A stretch of 64,000 bases of DNA from Piliocolobus tephrosceles. Taxonomy: Eukaryota > Chordata > Mammalia > Primates > Cercopithecidae. The translations under genes were made by a program, and so were the position numbers. The stretch's first letter is position 1. Every line of letters starts with the position of its first letter. The notes under the pieces were generated by a model. The model made no database searches. It was not told the origin of the DNA and saw only the letters and a list, made by a program, of their open reading frames with translations. Location: contig NC_045444.1 of the NCBI RefSeq assembly GCF_002776525.5, positions 25,590,526-25,654,525 on the forward strand. The letters are read 5' to 3'. Positions 37,503 to 48,790 of this stretch are shown here, one piece after another.

Positions 37503-37965
37503 TGATACAAAGTATATTCCATCTTTTTTAAATTATTTGAAAAAAACTTGTATAAGATTGAAACTACTTCTTCTTTCAATAGAGTGTACATACATAAAAC
37601 ATTTGTCCTAGAGGTTTCTTTGTGGAAAGGTTTATAATTACAGTTTTAAAATTTCTTTCATGGTCATATTAACTATTTCTCCTACTGTATTTTATTTGCA
37701 AAATAACTTACGTGATTAGAAACTGTAGTTTTAAGATGAATGCAGAAAATGATTTAGATGATGATAATGGTGAATAATTATTACTTTCTTAGGGTCATCA
37801 TGTCATAGATGGAAGAAGGTCAAGACTGATGAATATCGTGCTTCTTCAAACTTTCTTAACGGTAAGGATTTTATCTCCTTCTAACCACAGATCATTATAA
37901 TATCCATTTCAGCTCTATAGGTCTTACAGTTTAAAAAAAAATCCTCCAGGTTTCTGAAATGAATA
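37503..37965. other. Unassigned sequence
   Basis: No family or gene recognised. Confidence 0.4.
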
Positions 37966-37969
37966 TTTT

Positions 37970-38047
37970 GCTTTAATTGTATCAGAGTAGTTCCTCTTTA
38001 TCTTTGTGGCTTTAATTGTATTACAGTAGTTCCTCTTTATCTTTAGG
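37970..38047 (+). repeat. 39-bp tandem duplication over a transposon end
   Basis: Two copies (37970-38008, 38009-38047) of a unit starting 'gctttaattgtat' and containing 'agtagttcctctttatcttt'. The second copy holds the real Tigger end and the first is a duplicate of flank plus terminal repeat. Confidence 0.85.
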
Positions 38048-38678
38048 GGATATGTTCAGTGACCCTCAGTGGATGCCTGAAACCAGAGATAGGACTGAAC
38101 CCTACATACATTTTTTTTTTCTATACATATTTACCTATGGTAAAGTTTAATTTATAAATTAGACACAGTAAGAGATTAAAACAATCAATAATAAAATAGA
38201 ACAAGTTTAACAATACATTGTTCAAATTTTCACTAATAGAAGATTTGTTCTTACCATAGTTCTTAGCAACCTCAGCATATGATTATTTATCTTTCCTGGT
38301 TAAATTAAGAACTTTCACCTTTTCTCTTAAGGGAAGCATTTTACAGCTTCTCTTTGGCATATCTGAACTGCCAGTGTCACTACTCTTTGGGTTTGGAGAC
38401 ATTGTTAAGTAATATATGGGTCACTGTAACACAAGCATCATGGCAATTGCAGGACAGTCTCTCTGATCACCAAGAAGGCTATTAAGTGACCAATGGGTGG
38501 GGAGCATCTACATCATGGATCCAGTGGGATGGAGTAGGATGATGTGAGATTTCATCATGCTACTCAAAAACTTATGAATTTTATATTTCTAGAATTTTCC
38601 ACTTAAAATTTCAGACCACAGTTGATTTTAGGTAACTGGCACCACAGATATCAAAACTCCTGATAAGGGGGGAATTGC
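38024..38678 (-). mobile_element. Tigger1/MER2-group transposon, internally deleted
   Basis: Plus-strand ends 'cagtagttcctctttatc' and 'gataaggggggaattgc' are the pogo/Tigger inverted repeats, with TA at 38022-38023 and 38679-38680. On the minus strand the interior around 38290-38390 corresponds to the N-terminal DNA-binding part of Tigger transposase, with many mutations. The catalytic part is absent. Confidence 0.88.
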
Positions 38679-38680
38679 TA

Positions 38681-39385
38681 CATTGTTGTAATATTTCATC
38701 ATCTCAAAGTTGTCCCAAATATATTAATATAAATACGGGCTATAAAATACTGCTTGATTCCAAATTCAACCAAAAGCCCAAGTAGGCTTTTAACAAATAT
38801 TGTTAATATTTTAATTTATATTATATTTGTTTTTAAAAGTTAAATGTTGGATATAAACATTTATAATATAGATTTTGTTAATGATATATCTACTACATTG
38901 AATCAGTCTTTACATTGCATGCCATTTTTCCAAAAGGTCAAAAATAACAAAAAAATTGTTTAAAGTATACAATTATTTGAATAAGCAGCATTCTATTAAA
39001 GGACATTGAAGAGTATATTTTTGAGCATCTTGTAATTTGGAATTTTGAGCACTTCTCTAATTTGTACAACAGCAGTTTTATTTAGTCTAAATCAGAATCA
39101 GTCTATTTGTAAGTATTTTGACACACAAAAAAACTGTAAGCAGCTAGTGTGTACACCTAAAATATTAGTTCTATGAAATGGCTTTCAAACAAGTGTTTTT
39201 GCTGTAATTCAGAGAAACTTTGGATTGTAGATTCTGATGTATTACAGATCTGGTGCATAAGGCAAACAATTTAATTTTTAGAATAAAGTAAAGAAAACAT
39301 CGTTGTGACATTGAAATGGTTAAATATTTCTTAATCCAAAACTAAAAGTGTCAATCATAAAAAGATAATTTAACCTATATAGACT
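38681..39385. other. Unassigned AT-rich sequence
   Basis: Nothing recognised. Confidence 0.4.
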
Positions 39386-39389
39386 CTGT

Positions 39390-40365
39390 AAATGTTGTTA
39401 ATCATAACACTGTTAAGAGAGTTGAAAAGCAACCCACATCATGGAAATAAATACTTAGAGTGCATACAGATTAAAGAAATACAAATCATGACAAAAAGAA
39501 AAGTGGGCTAAAATATTTGAACAAATTCTTATAAAACATGCCATCCATATAGGAAGAGGAGAAGGAGGAGGAGGAGAAGGAGGAGGAGGAGAGAGTAGGA
39601 AGGAAAGGGGGAAGAGGAGAGAAAAAGAAAATCAGATTAAGTCATTAAACTCTAGAAGGTACAAATTAATACCATAATGAGATACATTGCTCACCTATTC
39701 CAATCCAAAATTGAAATACACAAATTTTGATAAGGACATGGAGAAAAAGGAAATGCACACTCTGCTGGTGGGAGAATAAGCTATAAACCACTATGGAAAA
39801 GCATTGGCTATGTCTCTACTAAAGTTAAACATATGCACATTGTAAAATCCAGCAATTCCATTCCCGGGTATATACATAAAACCATTTTCTTAAAATTAAA
39901 ATGTATGTATTGAATGTTCATGGAAGCACCACTCTTAACAGCCCCAACCTGAGATAATTCAAACACTCTACGATAGAATGCATTTTTTTAAGTATGGTAT
40001 ATTCACAAGATACATTAATATGCAGCAATGAAAACAGATAACCTAAAATTACATGCAAAAATATGAAAGAATCTCACAAATATGACACTGAAAAAATAAT
40101 AGAAACACAAAAATCTGTGTTTTATGTAATTCTGTGAATATATTGTTCATATAAACTGTAAAAATTATGTTAATAGGCAAAATTCATCTATGCTATTAGA
40201 TGAAGAACATTCTTGGGTGGAGATAGGGGCTCTTTGGAGGATTTTCTAGTTGTTAATTTGGGTGCTGGTTTCACAAATGTTTTCAACTTATAAAAATTCA
40301 TGGACATTTTATCTATAATTTTCATTATGTTTATGATACTTTAATAAAAAGTTTAAAATATAACA
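39390..40365 (+). repeat. Old L1 (L1M-type) ORF2 end and 3' UTR
   Basis: 'accataatgagatacattgc', 'atccagcaattccattcccg', 'gcagcaatgaaaacagataa', 'tttgggtgctggtttcacaa' and a terminal 'atactttaataaaaagttta' are in L1 order. Interrupted by a purine tract at 39551-39632. Confidence 0.85.
39551..39632 (+). repeat. (GGA)n purine tract
   Basis: Continuous purines dominated by GGA and GAA triplets inside the L1 fragment. Confidence 0.92.
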
Positions 40366-40530
40366 ATTTAGCAAGGGTAGAAAGAGGAGGACACAGTTAA
40401 TGATAAAATAAATTTCATTTTGTATTCATAATTGTTGAAATGTGTGTTGGGTAACTAAGAGTTCATTCTACTGTTCTTCCTACTTTTGTGTAAAATGAAA
40501 TCTTTTCATAATAAAAAAGGTAAAACATAG
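40366..40530 (+). repeat. L1 3'-UTR fragment
   Basis: 'tttcattttgtattcataat', 'aaatgtgtgttgggtaacta' and 'cttttcataataaaaaaggt' resemble an old L1 3' terminus. This is a second tail immediately after the first. Confidence 0.6.
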
Positions 40531-40639
40531 GTAAAAAGTAAAAACGAAAGAACTTCTTACCTGCAGATATATCTCTAGATCTGAGATTAATACCACCATG
40601 AAATAACCTCTGAAAAAGTTAAAGTATTTGATCATGATG

Positions 40640-40725
40640 TTCACGGATATATCTAAAGTGCCTAGAACAGTGCACAGCCTATAGTAGGCACATAATAAGC
40701 ATTTGCTAAATGAAATAATGATTGA
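40640..40725 (+). repeat. LINE-2 3' end scrap
   Basis: 'agtgcctagaacagtgcaca', 'tagtaggcacataataagca' fits the L2 terminus. Confidence 0.6.
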
Positions 40726-41006
40726 ACCTGGAAGGCCTCTCTAGAGTTGAAGAGGGAAAGCTTCATTTTTTTTCCCTCCGAAGTTTCCCTAAAAATGAAC
40801 CGATGAAAGGCAGATTAACAGGAGAAAAAGGCAACCAAAATTTATGTAATGTGTACAGGGGAAAATCACAGGAGAGTGATTATTCCATAACTAATCAGAT
40901 CTGGATGCTAATATACCTTTCTTCGTCAAGGAAGGGGATAGGCAAAATGTGGCAACATTGAGAGGTGGAAATAATTTTTAGGAGGAACAAATGGGCCTGG
41001 CACTCT
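40726..41006 (+). repeat. Possible unnamed repeat, left flank of LTR12
   Basis: 'cagattaacaggagaaaaag' and 'aggaggaacaaatgggcctgg' read like an interspersed element. Related-sounding sequence continues after the LTR to about 42340 ('caatgtctcatgacaaaatc', 'ggttacattcctcgatctcc'). I cannot name it. Confidence 0.25.
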
Positions 41007-42015
41007 TGAGAGGTGACAACGTGCTAGCAGCCCTCGCTAGCTCTTGGCGCCTCCTCTGACTCGGCGTCTCCTCTAGCCGGGCTCCACCAGCCCTTCAACC
41101 CGCCGCTGCCCTGTCGGGGTCCCTCTCCGGGCCTGGCTGAGGCCGGAGCCGGCTCCCTCTGCCGCCGGCGAGGTGTGGACAGCAAGACGAGGGCGGGAGC
41201 AGGGGGCGGTGCTAGCGGTAGGGCGCCGGTTCCGGTTGGGCGCCGGCCGGGCAGGCACGCACTCTGCGCGGCGGGCGACATGCTGGCGCCTGTTGGGCTT
41301 CATCAGTGGACCAGCTCCCTCTGGGCTGCCTGAATGCCCCGGCTGGGTGCCTCAAAGTCCCGCAGCGAGTGCTAGTGAGAGGTGACAGGTGTAGACTTGG
41401 GCTTCTGGGCTTCTGGGACGGGTGTAGAGTTGGAGAACTTTTCTGTCTGGCTAAAGGTTTGTAAACGCACCAGCCAGCGCCCTCTGTCTAGCTAATCCCG
41501 TGGGGACTTGGAGAACTTTTGTGTCTAGCTAAAGGGTTGTAAACACACCAATCAGCTCTCTGTAAAAGGGACCAATCAGCAGGACATGGATGGGGCCAGA
41601 GAGGGGAAAAAGGGACCACCAGGGCCGGCAATGGCACCTGTCTTGGGTCTCCTTCCACACTGTGGAAGCCTTGTTCTTTTGCTCTTCCCAATAAATCTTG
41701 CTGCTGCTCGCTAACCACAAAGGTCTGCAGCTTCCCTCCTGAGACCAGCGAGACCAGGAACCCACCAGAAGGGACGAATAACTCCAGACGAGCCACCTTT
41801 AAGAGCTGTAACACTCACTACTAAGATCTGCAGCTTCACTCCTGAGGTCAGCGAGACCACGAATCGACCAGAAGGAAGAAACTATGGACACATTTGAACG
41901 TCTGAAGGAACAAACTCCAGACACACCATCTTTAAGAACTGGAACACTCACCATGAGGGGCCATGGCTTCGTTCTTGAAGTCAGTGAGACCAAGAAATCA
42001 CCAATTCTGGACATA
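41007..42015 (+). mobile_element. Solo LTR12 (HERV-9 type)
   Basis: Starts 'tgagaggtgacaacgtgcta' and ends near 'ccaattctggacata'. It follows LTR12 as I know it: a GC- and CpG-rich 5' third ('ggccggagccggctccctct'), 'ggggacttggagaacttttg', CCAAT boxes at 41548-41552 and 41572-41576, polyadenylation signal AATAAA at 41690-41695, and repeated 'gaactccagac' type 3' segments. The TATA-like box expected before 'ccggcaatggcacc' reads 'gaggggaaaaaggg' and looks lost. No internal retroviral sequence adjoins it. Frames of 70-108 codons across it are byproducts of GC content. Confidence 0.93.
41548..41695 (+). promoter_or_regulatory. LTR12 U3/R core: CCAAT boxes and poly(A) signal
   Basis: Two 'accaatcagc' (NF-Y-type) motifs, 24 bases apart, lie about 115-145 bases before the AATAAA. 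LTR12 copies are known promoters and enhancers in primates. Activity of this copy is inference. A third motif near 41467 has decayed to 'caccagccagc'. Confidence 0.6.
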
Positions 42016-42650
42016 CTCACACAGTGGTTAGTAAATGAATATCTTTGAGAACGGAATGGACCTGGAGGAAATAGACAATGTCTCATGACAAAATCTGTCC
42101 AGATGAGGTTACATTCCTCGATCTCCCTTCCTGTGATATGAGCTCTGTTTTGAAATCTCAGGGAAGGGACAAAAGGTAATTGTTTTATTGGCACTTCTGT
42201 CCCTTCTGAAGAGAGGGGAAAAGATTCTTCCAGCATCTGTTGGTGTCCAAGGGCATTTTATTCAAAATACTGTGCATACCAGGGTACCATATTTTGGAGT
42301 GACAGTTCTTGGATTTCTTAACCATATAGTTGAGGTAATTACGTTGCGGAAATAAGGCATAATAAAAGTCTCCAACTCTAAATTTGGAGATTGTGGTTGT
42401 GTTGTATAAGTGCAAAAAAGATAAAATCTGGTTTTAGTGTATTCTGCCTCTATACTCTTCCTCTCTTGGAAGCCCAAATCACTTCCTTAAGCAAAACAAG
42501 ATCCCTGGTATGAAAGTAAAAATGTTTGTCTTCTCTGTGAGGCAAATGTCTTTGCCTCATAATCTCATCCATGCCACTCATTTCTTTGTACTTCCTTCTA
42601 TTATAAACATGAACCCTTTCCTTCTAGGTAGCTAAGAGTGTGTTTTATTT
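42016..42650. other. Unassigned sequence
   Basis: Possibly the right half of the element interrupted by LTR12. No gene. Confidence 0.35.
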
Positions 42651-42652
42651 AA

Positions 42653-42790
42653 ACCTAGATGATGGGTTGATGGGTGCAGCAAACCACCATGGCACGTGTA
42701 TATCTGTGTAACAAATCTGCACGTTCTGCACATTGTATCTCAGAACTTAAAGCATAATAATGAAAAATAATAATAAAAACAAAAAACCCC
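42653..42790 (+). repeat. Very short L1 3' end
   Basis: 'ctagatgatgggttgatggg', 'accaccatggcacgtgtata' and 'ctgcacgttctgcacattgt' are the last ~140 bases of a primate L1, ending in an A-rich tail. Confidence 0.92.
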
Positions 42791-43005
42791 AAAGTGGCTT
42801 TATGATACTTCAAAGAGAAAGATGAAGGAAAATGACACAAGGAAGCTAAAAATAAAGGAATGATAAAAACTGTAAGATTCGAAAAAAAGGAAAGTGAAGT
42901 GGGGAACAACAGGGAGAATGGCTCTTAGGCATGTCTTCTTTCTCCAAGAAACAATGTATTTAGAAACAATATATGGCTTGACTTTATCCTCAAAGTAAGG
43001 GAAGA

Positions 43006-43009
<4 letters not shown>

Positions 43010-43051
<42 letters not shown>
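43010..43051 (+). repeat. (CA)n microsatellite
   Basis: About 20 uninterrupted AC dinucleotides. The minus-strand frame starting with repeated Val-Cys pairs is this repeat, not a gene. Confidence 0.97.
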
Positions 43052-43052
<1 letters not shown>

Positions 43053-43105
43053 TATTGTGAGTAGCCAGTTCCAAGGGATGAATGCGTATTTGAATTTCCA
43101 TACTA

Positions 43106-43800
43106 CAGTTGATTGTTGAACAACGCAGGAGTTAGAGGAGCCACTTACCTCCACTCATGCAGTTGAAAATCTACGTATACCTTTTGGTTCCTCAAAAGCT
43201 TGACTACTAATAGCCTACCTTTAACAGGAAGTCTCACTGATAACATAAATAGATCACGAACATATAGTTTGAATGTTGTATGTATTATATACTGCATTCT
43301 TACAATACGCTAGGTGAAAGAAAATGTGAAGAAAATAATAAGAGAAAATATACCTACAACACCATACAGTATTTACTGTTACATTAATACATGTAATGTA
43401 ACGTATTAATTTCATCTGTTTACAAGATGAACCCTTTGTTTGAAATGGTGGGCAATGACCACCTCAGATCTCAATCTACAGTCCATATCAAGCAATTTAA
43501 TTTGATTTTGTAATGTCATGACTTTACTCTGCTTCTTGGGAGTACTTCCAGCATCACTAGAAGTGCTTTATATGGGTCCCATGGTGTTATTCAAGGTTTA
43601 TGGTATTGCACTAAACACTACGAAAAATACATAAGAACCGTGAGAGATACTTTGTACTGTGATACCCAATTTACTGGAGAGAGGAGCTGAGTAACACAAA
43701 GATGATTAATGTAACAGGACATTTTAAGGGAATACTTGAAGCTTTGGAGCTCACCAGAATAGCAACAAGAGGTGGCAACGAAATTATTACAGTAATGCAG
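43106..43800 (+). mobile_element. Tigger-type transposon remnant, 3' end unclear
   Basis: Begins 'cagttgattgttgaacaac' after TA (43104-43105), the same terminal motif as the element at 33999, and continues with an internal segment ('tttgaaatggtgggcaatga', 'tatgggtcccatggtgttat') longer than that MITE. The matching far inverted repeat was not found, so the right border is a guess. Confidence 0.6.
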
Positions 43801-44265
43801 TATGCACAATTACAATCAAGCTAATAAAAGCAATGTATCATTTTATTATCTAAAATGAAATCCTAAGTTGTAAAATACTTCTACAGTCTTTAAAATAAGA
43901 AAAAAAATATTCAGATTATGAAACATTAAAGACACATTAGTTATTAGTTGTGCTTTAAAATAAATATCTGAAGTTTTCAAATTCATTTTTTAAAAAAGCC
44001 TGAGTTCCATTCACACTTATGTAGGACAAATGAGTTTACTTTAATAAAGATTCCACTGGGTATGTTTTTGAGCAACATTTTGTATTGATGCAGGATAGTT
44101 GACCAACAGTAATTGGTAGCAGCATTTTACCACCCAATTTATTTTACAGTAGAAGCGCTAACTTTAGAGTCTAGATTTTGCATCCTTCGTAAAATAGGAA
44201 GTCTGACTTAATGACTTAAGGAAAGGATAAGTTGAAGCTTGGTTCTGATAGACACAAACCTTCTT
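43801..44265. other. Unassigned sequence
   Basis: Nothing recognised. Confidence 0.4.
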
Positions 44266-44269
44266 ACAC

Positions 44270-44857
44270 AAACCAGTCTTATCTCCATACAATCTATTAC
44301 CCTGATTGAAACAGAGAGTGAGCATTCTAAAATGTAAATTTGCTTAAATTATAATCTGACATTAAAACCCTGCACTGACTCCCTGTTTCCATTAGAATAC
44401 AGTCCCCAGTCATTTCTGAAGGTTTATCCTCCATCCTATGCATGTCGATTCAGTATTGTTTTTGAGGACTGCTTTTCTCACATTCTGCTTCAGCTCTCTG
44501 TATGTGTTATGCTCTCTTTTATCTTCAACACATGCAGTCATCTTTGTCTGATATTTCCACACTCAATTCTACCACAGTGTAGCCTTCCAAATTCTAACTT
44601 ACTTTTTTTCATAAGACTTCTCTGACTTTTTAAAATTAAGTTAATATCCCCTCCTAAGGTTCCCACAGAATACACATTTTAGTAATTATCCAGGTTACAT
44701 CTTTCTGTTGTAACTGCCTATTTGCTTCTCTCTCTCTACCTTTTCTCTAAACCCTTCTCATTAAGAAGTTGGGTTGTCTTTTTTTTGGTAATCATGTACA
44801 AAGTATTTAACACAATGCCTATCTCACAATACATTCTCAATAAACAACTGTTGAAAC
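44270..44857 (+). repeat. LINE-2 3' region
   Basis: Diverged but ordered L2: 'ccctgcactgactccctgtt', 'agacttctctgactttttaa', 'aacacaatgcctatctcaca', 'tctcaataaacaactgttga'. Its last bases were duplicated by the Alu that follows. Confidence 0.75.
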
Positions 44858-45146
44858 TGTAATCCCAGCACTTTGGGAGGCAGAGGTGGGTGGATCACGA
44901 GGTCAGGAGATCAAGACCATCCTTGCTAACATGGTGAAACCCTGTCTCTACTAAAAATACAAAAAAAAAAAAAAATTAGCCGGGAGTGGTGGTGGGCACC
45001 TGTAGTCCCAGCTACTTGGGAGGCTGAGGCAGGAGAATGATGTGAACCCAGGAGGTGGAGCTTGCAGTGAGTCCAGATCGCGTCACTTCACTCCAGCCTG
45101 GGCGACAGAGCAAGACTCAGTCTCAAAAATATATAAATAAATAAAT
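44858..45146 (+). repeat. Alu, 5'-truncated
   Basis: Starts at 'tgtaatcccagcactttggg', lacking about 25 head bases. Tail of (AAAT)n. Target-site repeat 'aactgttgaaac' at 44846-44857 and 45147-45158. Confidence 0.96.
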
Positions 45147-45159
45147 AACTGTTGAAACA

Positions 45160-46140
45160 ACGTATGAACAAGTTATGAGAAACAAAGTCATCTTTTGTTT
45201 AAATCCTGAAAACATATGTCATAAACAGTACAAAGGTAATGCTATATTATTGTAAATGTTCTCCATCCTGAAGGACTGAGAATTTCTTTATTTTCACTCC
45301 CAACAAAACGTACTTTTCCAAGTTAAACTTGTAATATTCACGTCTCCAGTTCTCTTAAAATTTACATACTAGCCTTTACTTGTAATTTTTCCTCTATATT
45401 GAACTTGCTATTAAGTGACTTATATGGCTATTTCTCAAAATCCCACATTAAAGAGATAGAAACAAGAAATATTTGACTTGCCACAGTTAAGTTTAAGAAA
45501 GAGGAATGATTTGTCAAATTCTCTGGCCTCTGTTTTCCTATTCAGTGTCACATGAATGTTTTGCCACCTGAGTATTTGTCACTTTATTTTAACGTTTGCA
45601 GATGTCAAACCCAACTTGGACCTCTGACCAACAAATAATTTATGGTTGGGGACTCTTTTTAGATGATAAAATTCCCTCCTGTGTATAGCTAGCAGTGCCA
45701 ATTATTCTGAACAAAAGCAGACAACCACCTGAAAGTCCCTGAAAGAGATGGTCCAATAAACAGAAGATACCTTACACATCAGTGGAGGCCATTAGAGCAT
45801 CATTAAAGTGAATTTATTGCAGGGAAATAATTGTCTGTATAACTGTCATCCAAAAGTGAATCTTTCCTTGACAAAATCCAATTATGTCAGGAAAACTAGC
45901 TAAACATGTCTAATTTCAAAACCCAAAGAAAACTGTGAAAGGCTATAGAAATTATCTGGTTAGACTTCTATACAGAATGGAGCTTGTTTGGGCTTATAAG
46001 AAAGTACTTCAGAACATCCAAACAACCCTGTCTGTGGTCTTCCTGTGACTATACTATTAATGGTTAAAACTGCATTCCCAGTCTAGAGATGAAGTAAAAT
46101 TTTACTTAGGAAATAAAATTCTATTTTCTTTGAAGTAAGC
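45160..46140. other. Unassigned sequence
   Basis: Nothing recognised. Confidence 0.4.
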
Positions 46141-46146
46141 ATAGTA

Positions 46147-46336
46147 AGAAAAAAAGAAAGAAGGAAAGGAAGAAAGGAAGAGGAAAGAAAGGAAAGAAGA
46201 GAGAAAAGAATGAAGGTGGAAGGAAGGAAGGAAGGAAGGAAGGAAGGAAGGAAGGAAGGAAGGAAGGAAGGAAGGAAGAAAGGAAGGAAAGAAGGAAGGA
46301 AGGCGAGGGAGGGAGGGAGGGAAAGGAGGGGAAAAG
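46147..46336 (+). repeat. Purine tract with (GGAA)n core
   Basis: Roughly 190 bases of almost pure purine. A core at about 46218-46278 consists of some 15 tandem GGAA units. The minus-strand leucine/proline/serine-rich frame is this repeat. Confidence 0.95.
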
Positions 46337-47335
46337 ACCAGATTATTTCTCCCAAGGCATATTTGACAAAAGGTACTTTAAATACATGATGCTTTCTACA
46401 CATATTTCTTTACTCATCTAATAGCCTTTGCCTACAATGACATCTATTTTTCCTTTTCTCTCATGTAATAAAGAGTCTGACTCCAATTGTGATGTTTGAC
46501 TGCTGACAGCTTTCAAGCAGCACCCTGTCTCTCGTCCTGGGCTCCACATCTGGGCAAGGCAATAAGAAAGCCTGGGTGTTCTTTCCCTTGGTGCCAGTGG
46601 GAAGTTCAAAATACACAAGCCCCTGCTGATATGGAAGAACCTTCATCTCAACTCCAACTCCTAGCCACCATAGTAACCCTATGCCAGCCTCTTTTCCCAG
46701 TTCTCTCAAACCATTTCAGACCTGCTTTGAAGGCCTGCCCTACCCTGCCCTAGAAAGCCTCATTATGTGAGTGAAAATCATTTTTATACCCTCTTGGTAC
46801 ATGTGTGAATTCATGAATCTTAACAAACCAATGTTTGAGTGAACACAAAATCTCATGTATTATATATGCATAAATGGAAGCCATAGTATTAATGCACCAG
46901 AAGACTGTGGATCTACAGAATGCATTTCAAATACAGGTGAGAAATAACCAGAATGAATTTTTAAAAGTTAAATAACAGACTCTGTTCACTGAAAAAAGAA
47001 AATGTGTCACACAGATTCAAGAACAAATACATCAATGTTGCTTTATCATGAAATAAAATAAATAGTAGTGAGAACTGTATAATATTCAGTACGGTCAATA
47101 AGTTCAGTTGTTTACAAGGCAAAAGTGGGAGGCATATAAAAAGATCTGAAGTAAACAGAAACTGTATAATGTCCCAGGTTTATTTTACATACTGAAAAGA
47201 TATCAAAGTGCAGATATATCTTCACAATGGGAAGAACACATTCCTGGAATGTGATTTATAAATTATTATAGCATTGTATTCTAACATATTTTCATTGATT
47301 TCTAATATAAAATAGAAGATAAACTCTGTGGGGAA
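46337..47335. other. Unassigned sequence
   Basis: Overlapping frames of 66-85 codons on both strands at 46418-46753 show no domain. A coding exon cannot be excluded but has no support here. Confidence 0.4.
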
Positions 47336-47346
47336 AAAAGTTCACC

Positions 47347-47647
47347 TGCTAGGCATGGTGGCTCATGCCTGTAATCCCAGCACTTTGGGAGGCCGAGGTG
47401 GGCAGATCATCTGAGGTCGAGAGTTTGAGACCAGCCTGACCGACATGGAGAAACATCGTCTTTACTAAAAATACAAAATTATCCAGGCATGGTGGTGCAT
47501 GCCTGCAATCCCAGCTACTCAGGAAGGCTGAGGCAAGAGAATCCCTTGAACCCAGGAGGCAGAGGTTGCAGTGAGCCGAGATCACGCTACTGCACTCCAT
47601 CCTGAGCAATAAGAGCAAAACTCGGTCTCAAAAAAGAAAAAAAAAAT
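47347..47647 (+). repeat. AluS-type
   Basis: Full-length plus-strand Alu. Target-site repeat 'gttcacc' at 47340-47346 and 47648-47654. Confidence 0.95.
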
Positions 47648-47679
47648 GTTCACCCACACACTGATTTAAAAAGTATTCT

Positions 47680-47986
47680 ATTCTATCATTTTATTTTATT
47701 TTTTGAAACAGAGTCTCACTCTATCACCAGCCTGGAGTGATGTGGCATGATCTTGGCTCACTGCAACCTCTGCCTTCCAGATTCAAGCAAGTCTCATGCC
47801 TCAGCCTCCCAAGTAGCTGGGATTGTAGGTGTGCACCACCACATCCAACTAAATTTTGTATTTTTAGTAGAGATGGGGTTTCACCATGTTAGCCAGGCTG
47901 GTCTTGAACTCCTGACTTCAGGTGATCCACTGTCCTCGGTCTCCCAAAGTGCTAGGATTACATTCGTGAGCCACCAGGGCTGGCCA
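47680..47986 (-). repeat. Alu, full length
   Basis: Reverse-complement Alu with impure T-rich tail. Target-site repeat 'aaaaagtatt' at 47670-47679 and about 47990-47999. It faces the preceding Alu tail to tail. Confidence 0.94.
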
Positions 47987-48059
47987 TAAAAAAGTATTTT
48001 GAAAGAACTAACTCAAGACGGAGAAAAAGTTAATATTTTTCTCAAGATTGACAACTAAT

Positions 48060-48790
48060 TATACCTCAATGGCAGCTTTTAAAATTTACATATAATAAAG
48101 TATAATTTACATATAATAAAATGCACACATTTCAAGTCAACAATTTGATGAGTTTTAATGAATGTTTACACACAGGAAGCCCAGGACCAATCAAGATACA
48201 AAATATTTATGATACCCAGAAAGTATTCTCATACCACTTTGCAGTCAATCCGTATCCTAACTTCTTTCCAGAAAATCAGAACTGACTTTTTTTATCCTAG
48301 AATTACTTTTATATTTTACTGACACTCACATACATAAAATTATACTGTATGTAAGTTTTTGTATATGACTCATTTTGTTCATGTTTTTGATACTCATCCA
48401 GTTTGTTTCATTACTTTTTATTGCTCTGTAGCATTCCATTGTAATAATGTGCAACAACTTTTTATTCATTCATCTCCAGTGGACATTTGGGTTATATTAC
48501 TTTTTGGCTCTCATGAATAAAGCTGCTATTCATGTGCAAGTTTTTAACTGCAAGGTCAGAAGATGTTTCTCTAACCTTTTTCTTCTAAAAGTTTTTGTAA
48601 TTTTTCCTTTTATATTTAGGTTTACTGTCTAATACAAATTAATTTTCTCTATGGTGTGAGGTAGAGATCAATATTCATTATTTTTCCTTTTAGAAATTCT
48701 TCTGTTTGTTATAACAGCATTTATAAAATATAGATCTATTGTCATTGGACTGCTTTGGTGTCTTCTTACAAAGAAACAGTGAATATATAT
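48060..48790 (-). repeat. Old L1, antisense, left part
   Basis: On the plus strand shows antisense L1 3' phrases: 'agtcaacaatttgatgagtt', 'ctctgtagcattccattgta', 'tggacatttgggttatatta', 'ctcatgaataaagctgctat'. Cut at 48790 by the provirus. Confidence 0.85.

Noticed and set aside
41007..41400. CpG island as promoter of a host gene
   Set aside because: The GC-rich block matches the 5' part of LTR12. No host exon follows.
42800..43045. Minus-strand frame beginning with Val-Cys repeats
   Set aside because: The repeat is a (CA)n microsatellite read as codons.
46083..46403. Minus-strand leucine/proline/serine repeat protein
   Set aside because: It is the translation of a (GGAA)n purine tract.
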